Positions 60,482-64,000 of a stretch of 64,000 bases of DNA are shown here, in pieces. Each line of letters opens with the position of its first letter. Within the stretch, counting starts at the first letter, position 1. The position numbers and the translations under genes were made by a program. Below the pieces are notes generated by a model that made no database searches, was not told where the DNA came from, and saw only the letters and a list, made by a program, of their open reading frames with translations. Origin of the DNA: Micromonospora olivasterospora (GTDB lineage Bacteria; Actinomycetota; Actinomycetes; Mycobacteriales; Micromonosporaceae); NCBI RefSeq assembly GCF_007830265.1, contig NZ_VLKE01000001.1, forward strand, positions 4,278,001 through 4,342,000. Reading direction: 5' to 3'.

Positions 60482-60487
60482 ATTATA
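60482..60487 (-). promoter_or_regulatory. Candidate rpoD promoter -10 element
   Basis: A perfect TATAAT on the minus strand, within CGCCTATAATCC. The -35 is weak. Transcription would start near 60475, leaving a leader of about 225 bases before rpoD. The rest of the 549-base gap to the divergent inositol monophosphatase gene has no recognisable feature. Confidence 0.45.
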
Positions 60488-60797
60488 GGCGCCGCCGCGG
60501 TCGGTGGTGGAGACGGCGCAGACGGCGCGCGAAGCGGGACCGCCCGTCCGATCCGTGCACCACGCCAGCCTCGGGCCGCGCCGCACGCCATTTTTCCCCC
60601 GCTTCGCGACGTGTGTGGCGAGTTGGAATTCGGATCCCAGCGGGGCGGACCGGCGTCCGCCGTCAGGGCGGGATGGGCAATGATGAGACGGCGGGCACGT
60701 TCGGTCAGGGCATCGCCTGACGTCGACAACCGTTGTTCTTCGGGAACCTGCCCGTGTCTCATCCACCCACGGACCGGCATGCGAAAGGGAGCGGACC

Positions 60798-61616
60798 GTG
60801 ACCAGTTCGGTGCCGACGCCGCAGGAACTGCTCAAGATCGCGACCGACGTCGCCCGGGACGCGGCGGACACCGCGTACCGGATGCGCGCCGAGGGGGTCT
60901 TCGTCGCCGCGACCAAGACCACCGTCACCGACGTGGTCACCGCCGCCGACCGGGCGGTCGAGCGGCAGATCCTCGACGCGCTGGCGACGCTCCGCCCCGA
61001 CGACTCCGTGCTCGGCGAGGAGTACGGCGGGAGCGCGGCCGGTGAGGCGGGCAGCGGGGTGCGGTGGATCGTCGACCCGATCGACGGCACCGTCAACTAC
61101 CTGTACGGGCTGCCGCACTGCGCGGTCTCGGTGGCCGCCGAGGTGGACGGCGAGGTGGTCGCCGGGGTGGTGCGCAACCTGTACACCGGCGAGGAGTGGA
61201 CGGCCACGGCCGGCGGCGGCGCCTGGCGCGCGGGGGAGCGGCTGCGCTGCTCGGGCGAGACCGACCTGGGTCAGGCGCTAGTCGCCACCGGGTTCGGCTA
61301 CGACCCGCGGCGGCGCGCGCACCAGGCCCGGGTGGTCGCCGAGTTGATCCCGCACGTGCGGGACATCCGCCGGCTCGGCGCCGCCGCCCTGGACCTGTGC
61401 CTGGCCGCCGAGGGGCGGGTGGACGTCTACTACGAGAAGGGACTGGCCGCGTGGGACCACGCGGCCGGGGCGCTGGTGGCCACCGAGGCCGGGCTGCGGG
61501 TCGCCGGGCTGGGTGGCCTGCCGGCCGGGCCGGAGCTGCTGATCGCCGCGCCGCCGGCGCTGTTCCCGCCGCTGCACGACCGGCTCGCCGCGCTCGACGC
61601 CGCCGGCGGGCCCTGA
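60798..61616 (+). CDS. Inositol monophosphatase family protein
   Basis: A 272-residue Mg-dependent phosphatase with the metal-binding motifs GEEYGG and WIVDPIDGTVNYLYGLPH, and the C-terminal WDHAAGALVATEAG. Substrates could be inositol 1-phosphate or histidinol phosphate; the motifs do not decide. GTG 60798 follows AAAGGGAGCGG. Confidence 0.93.
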   Translation: MTSSVPTPQELLKIATDVARDAADTAYRMRAEGVFVAATKTTVTDVVTAADRAVERQILDALATLRPDDSVLGEEYGGSAAGEAGSGVRWIVDPIDGTVNYLYGLPHCAVSVAAEVDGEVVAGVVRNLYTGEEWTATAGGGAWRAGERLRCSGETDLGQALVATGFGYDPRRRAHQARVVAELIPHVRDIRRLGAAALDLCLAAEGRVDVYYEKGLAAWDHAAGALVATEAGLRVAGLGGLPAGPELLIAAPPALFPPLHDRLAALDAAGGP

Positions 61617-61655
61617 CCCGGGCCCGGCGGGGTCACTCTGCTGCGCCGGGCGGGG

Positions 61656-62186
61656 TCACTTCTTGGCGGGCATCGGGCAGGCGCCGGCGGGCAGGTCCGG
61701 GGAGCCCAGGTCGCCGAGGGACTGGTTGACCTCGGTGGTGGTGGCCAACTGCTGGAAGCCGTTGCCCAGCACCACGTCGACGGTGTCGTCCTTGCGTGCC
61801 GCGTCGTACACGGGGGTGGCGTTGTCGAGGAAGAAGGCGCGCAGCAGGTGCGCCGAGCCGACACCCTTCGGGCCGTACCGCAGGATGGCGACCTCGTCGA
61901 CCTGCTTGGCCTCGGTGGCCGTCTTCTTCACCTGGAACTTGCGGTTGCGGAAGTCGTCCGCGACGCTGGCGGCCAGGCCCACCTGGTCGGTGGCGTTGTA
62001 GACGTTGATCTTCACGTCCTTGTACTCGCGGAGGCTGAGGTCGGCCAGGGGTGCGCCGTCGGGGCACCCGGCGGCCTGGCCGGCCACGCTCTGGGTGTCG
62101 CGGATCACGGCCACGACCACGAAGGTCAGTGCGACGACCGCCAGCAGGCCGACGACAACGAGTGCTCGCACTCGCGCAAAGCTCAT
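61656..62186 (-). CDS. LytR C-terminal domain protein
   Basis: A 176-residue membrane-anchored protein: one N-terminal transmembrane helix (about 6-27, VRALVVVGLLAVVALTFVVV) and an external LytR_C domain (VKINVYNATDQVGLAASVAD, LRYGPKGVGSAHLL, VDVVLGNGFQQL). There is no LytR-CpsA-Psr catalytic domain. Similar single-domain proteins are thought to act at the cell wall. Confidence 0.88.
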   Translation of the reverse strand: MSFARVRALVVVGLLAVVALTFVVVAVIRDTQSVAGQAAGCPDGAPLADLSLREYKDVKINVYNATDQVGLAASVADDFRNRKFQVKKTATEAKQVDEVAILRYGPKGVGSAHLLRAFFLDNATPVYDAARKDDTVDVVLGNGFQQLATTTEVNQSLGDLGSPDLPAGACPMPAKK

Positions 62187-62536
62187 CTGGACGCTCCCCG
62201 GGCGGTGGTGGGTGGCGGCGGCCGCGAGCGGTCGGGCCACCCGCCGGCCGTCGAGTACGCCGCTGAGGTTAACGGTTGTCCGGCCGTCGCGTGGAAACAG
62301 TCCGACATGCCGGCGCGCCGACCGGCAACCGGGTACTACTACCCCTATCTTCGTGTCGCCTGAGTCACATTGGGAACAACTTCGAGTGCTGGGGCGTACA
62401 TCTGAGCCGCGAGGGCGGTATACATGCCTCGCCCAGAGGGGGGTAAGGTACCGCGCTCGCCGGGGGAGTTTCTCTGGCGGCCCCGGTCCGGCCGGGGTCG
62501 GGTCGGGTGACCGACACACATTGGTGGCCGGCCAGC

Positions 62537-62563
62537 GGAACTGAAACAGCGTCGTCCGGCGTT
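62537..62563 (+). promoter_or_regulatory. Possible ECF-type promoter of the DUF4193 gene
   Basis: GGAAC (62537-62541), 19 bases, then GTT (62561-62563) fits the general ECF sigma pattern (SigE/SigR type). It is 42 bases before the DUF4193 start. The rest of the 418-base gap back to the LytR_C gene shows no gene. Confidence 0.35.
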
Positions 62564-62604
62564 AAAACCGGAAGCGACCATATCGACATGGGAGAGTGAA
62601 ACCG

Positions 62605-62901
62605 ATGGCCACCGACTACGACGCCCCGCGTCGCGACGAGGTCGACCTCGGCGAGGACAGCCTGGAAGAGCTCAAGGCACGGCGCGTCGACTCACAGTCG
62701 GGTGCCGTGGACGTCGACGAGGCGGAGGTCGCCGAGAGCTTCGAGCTCCCCGGTGCCGACCTGGCCGACGAGGAGCTCACGGTCAAGGTGCTACCGATGC
62801 AGCAGGACGAGTTTCGGTGCGCCCGCTGCTTCCTGGTCCACCACCGTAGCCAGTTGGCGGTCGAGCGCAACGGCGAGCTGATCTGCCGCGAGTGCGTCTG
62901 A
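62605..62901 (+). CDS. DUF4193 family protein
   Basis: A 98-residue acidic protein with a C-terminal zinc-like Cys set (DEFRCARCFLVHHRSQLA ... ICRECV). N-terminus MATDYDAPRRDEVDLGEDSL is typical of the family. ATG 62605 follows GGGAGAG. Function is unknown; conserved in actinobacteria near rpoD. Confidence 0.9.
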   Translation: MATDYDAPRRDEVDLGEDSLEELKARRVDSQSGAVDVDEAEVAESFELPGADLADEELTVKVLPMQQDEFRCARCFLVHHRSQLAVERNGELICRECV

Positions 62902-63219
62902 GCATGACGGGGGACACCGGCGGCGGCCTCCTCGGCGGGGCCGCCGCTGTCGCCACCTGCCACCGTTGACCGTCCGACCCCGCCGGCTGACCGCCGCCTC
63001 CGCGCCAGTCCGACCGCCCTGGTGGCGCGGCCTCCGCGCCGGTCTGACCGCGCCCTGCTGGCGCGGCCCTGGGGCGGCCCGTCGGCCGGTCCGTCGGCGG
63101 GCCCGCCGACGGGGACGTGGACCGCCGACTCCCCGACGGGACGCCGTGCGCCGGTGGCGGCGAACTGCTTGACTCGACTGGGCAGCTTCCACGCCGACGG
63201 GTTTCCGGGAGGGCGAGCC
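62902..63219. other. Intergenic region with imperfect GC-rich repeats
   Basis: Contains a hairpin just after the DUF4193 stop (GGCGGCGGCC / GGCCGCCGC, about 62922-62949) that may terminate transcription. Two imperfect copies of a segment like GACCGCCCTGGTGGCGCGGC follow (63009 and 63049 regions). No coding potential was seen. Confidence 0.5.
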
Positions 63220-64000
63220 ATGGGTGAGCGCAGCGACGCGGGCAGGGGCGGGCAGCACGGCACGGGCCCGGGGGGACCGGGCGCCGACCCCGCCCCGGCG
63301 CTCGGCGAGTCGACCCACGACGCCGAGGAACTGGGCGCCACGGTCGCCGCGCTGACCGCGGACGACATCGCGCCCGCCCGACGGCGGCAGCTGCTGACCC
63401 GGCTGGTCGGCCAGGCCCGGGCCCGTGGCATCGCCGACCTGTTCAAGCCGAGGGCCGCCCTCCGCTGGATGACGGAGACGGTGGCCGAGATCGCCCCGCA
63501 CGTCCCGATCCGCGACCTGGCCACGCTGCGCCGGCACTTTCCCGGCCTCGACGACGACGCCATCGCCGACCGGCTGGTCCGCAACGCGGCCCGGACGACC
63601 GCGGGCATCGGGGCGGCCGGCGGGGGCGTGGCCGCCGTCGAGTGGACGGTCACCCCGGCGCTGCTCTCCGCGCCCGTGCTGCTGGCCGCCGAGACGGTCG
63701 CGGTGGTCGCGGTGGAGCTGAAGCTGATCGGCGAGCTGCACGAGGTGTACGGGGTCCCGCTGCCCCCCGGCGGGACCCAGCGCGCGGTGGCCCTGGTGCA
63801 GTCCTGGGCCAGCCAGCGGGGAATCAACCCGATGACGCCGGGGGTGGGCGTCGGCGCGGTACTCGGCACGGCGGCCCGCAAGGAGCTGCGCGACACCCTG
63901 CTGCGGCGGTTCGGTCGCAACGTGACCACGCTCGGCCCGCTGCTCACCGGGGCGGCCGTGGCCAGCTACCTCAACCGGCGGGCCACCCGGTCGCTGGCCG
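63220..64000 (+). CDS. Hypothetical protein, truncated by window end
   Basis: ATG 63220, after GGGAGGG, opens a frame of at least 260 codons that runs off the window. It begins MGERSDAGRGGQHGTGPG (polar N-terminus), then a helical region (RQLLTRLVGQARARGIADLF) and several hydrophobic stretches (GIGAAGGGVAAVEWTVTPAL, LAAETVAVVAVELKLIGELH) suggesting membrane association. No family was recognised. Confidence 0.75.
   Translation, partial: MGERSDAGRGGQHGTGPGGPGADPAPALGESTHDAEELGATVAALTADDIAPARRRQLLTRLVGQARARGIADLFKPRAALRWMTETVAEIAPHVPIRDLATLRRHFPGLDDDAIADRLVRNAARTTAGIGAAGGGVAAVEWTVTPALLSAPVLLAAETVAVVAVELKLIGELHEVYGVPLPPGGTQRAVALVQSWASQRGINPMTPGVGVGAVLGTAARKELRDTLLRRFGRNVTTLGPLLTGAAVASYLNRRATRSLA

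Overview
The window is chromosomal DNA of a very GC-rich actinomycete, most likely a Micromonospora or close Micromonosporaceae relative. This is inferred from roughly 73% GC, frequent GTG starts, actinobacterial DUF families (DUF3046, DUF3039, DUF3099, DUF4193, DUF5522, DUF7455), a SigA/SigB-type pair of sigma factors, and a conserved order from recA to lexA, nrdRJ and rpoD. I saw no rRNA, tRNA or CRISPR array.

Region by region. 1-9 kb: the tail of a DUF3046 gene, recA carrying an in-frame LAGLIDADG intein, recX with an apparent frameshift, rny, and a glutamate-type ABC importer operon (gluABCD-like, minus strand). 9-17 kb: selD, a hypothetical gene, DUF2277, miaB with a collagen-like 12-residue repeat inside its TRAM domain, a DUF349 coiled-coil protein, a LigB-like protein, miaA and dapF. 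17-31 kb: malic enzyme, hflX, a secreted propeller-like membrane protein, lexA (SOS boxes), nrdR-nrdJ (candidate NrdR box), DUF2332, a UvrA-like ATPase, a VOC protein and an AraC regulator. 31.8-37.3 kb: an accessory island with a compact minus-strand operon of YcaO, TfuA-like protein, a 45-codon candidate precursor peptide and a SAM methyltransferase. It is flanked by an asparaginase stub on the left and a decayed Tn3-type transposase on the right. 37-46 kb: DUF5522, a lipoprotein, an IdeR/DtxR regulator, a sulfurtransferase, an AcuC-like deacetylase next to a Pat-like acetyltransferase fused to an acyl-CoA synthetase, a SigB-like sigma factor and Spo0M. 46-48 kb: an IS110-family element with a 5' noncoding end that may encode a bridge RNA. 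48-64 kb: dtd, a methyltransferase, a HhH-GPD repair protein, two Ig/glycosidase-like ORFs, an RHH protein, psuK-psuG, DUF3039, a TRIC-like channel, a DEAD-box helicase, rpoD, an inositol monophosphatase, a LytR_C protein, DUF4193 and a truncated final gene.

Shared logic. DNA damage and nucleotide supply are prominent (recA/recX, lexA, nrdR/nrdJ, HhH-GPD, UvrA-like), as are tRNA modification and quality control (miaB, miaA, dtd) and acetyl-CoA or protein-acetylation control (AcuC/Pat).

Most notable are the YcaO-TfuA island, a candidate thioamide-type RiPP locus with no cysteine in its candidate precursor; five copies of one intergenic palindrome that always lies just beyond the 3' end of a plus-strand gene; and a 56-bp tandem repeat before miaA whose units form a relay of overlapping GTGA stop/start mini-ORFs.
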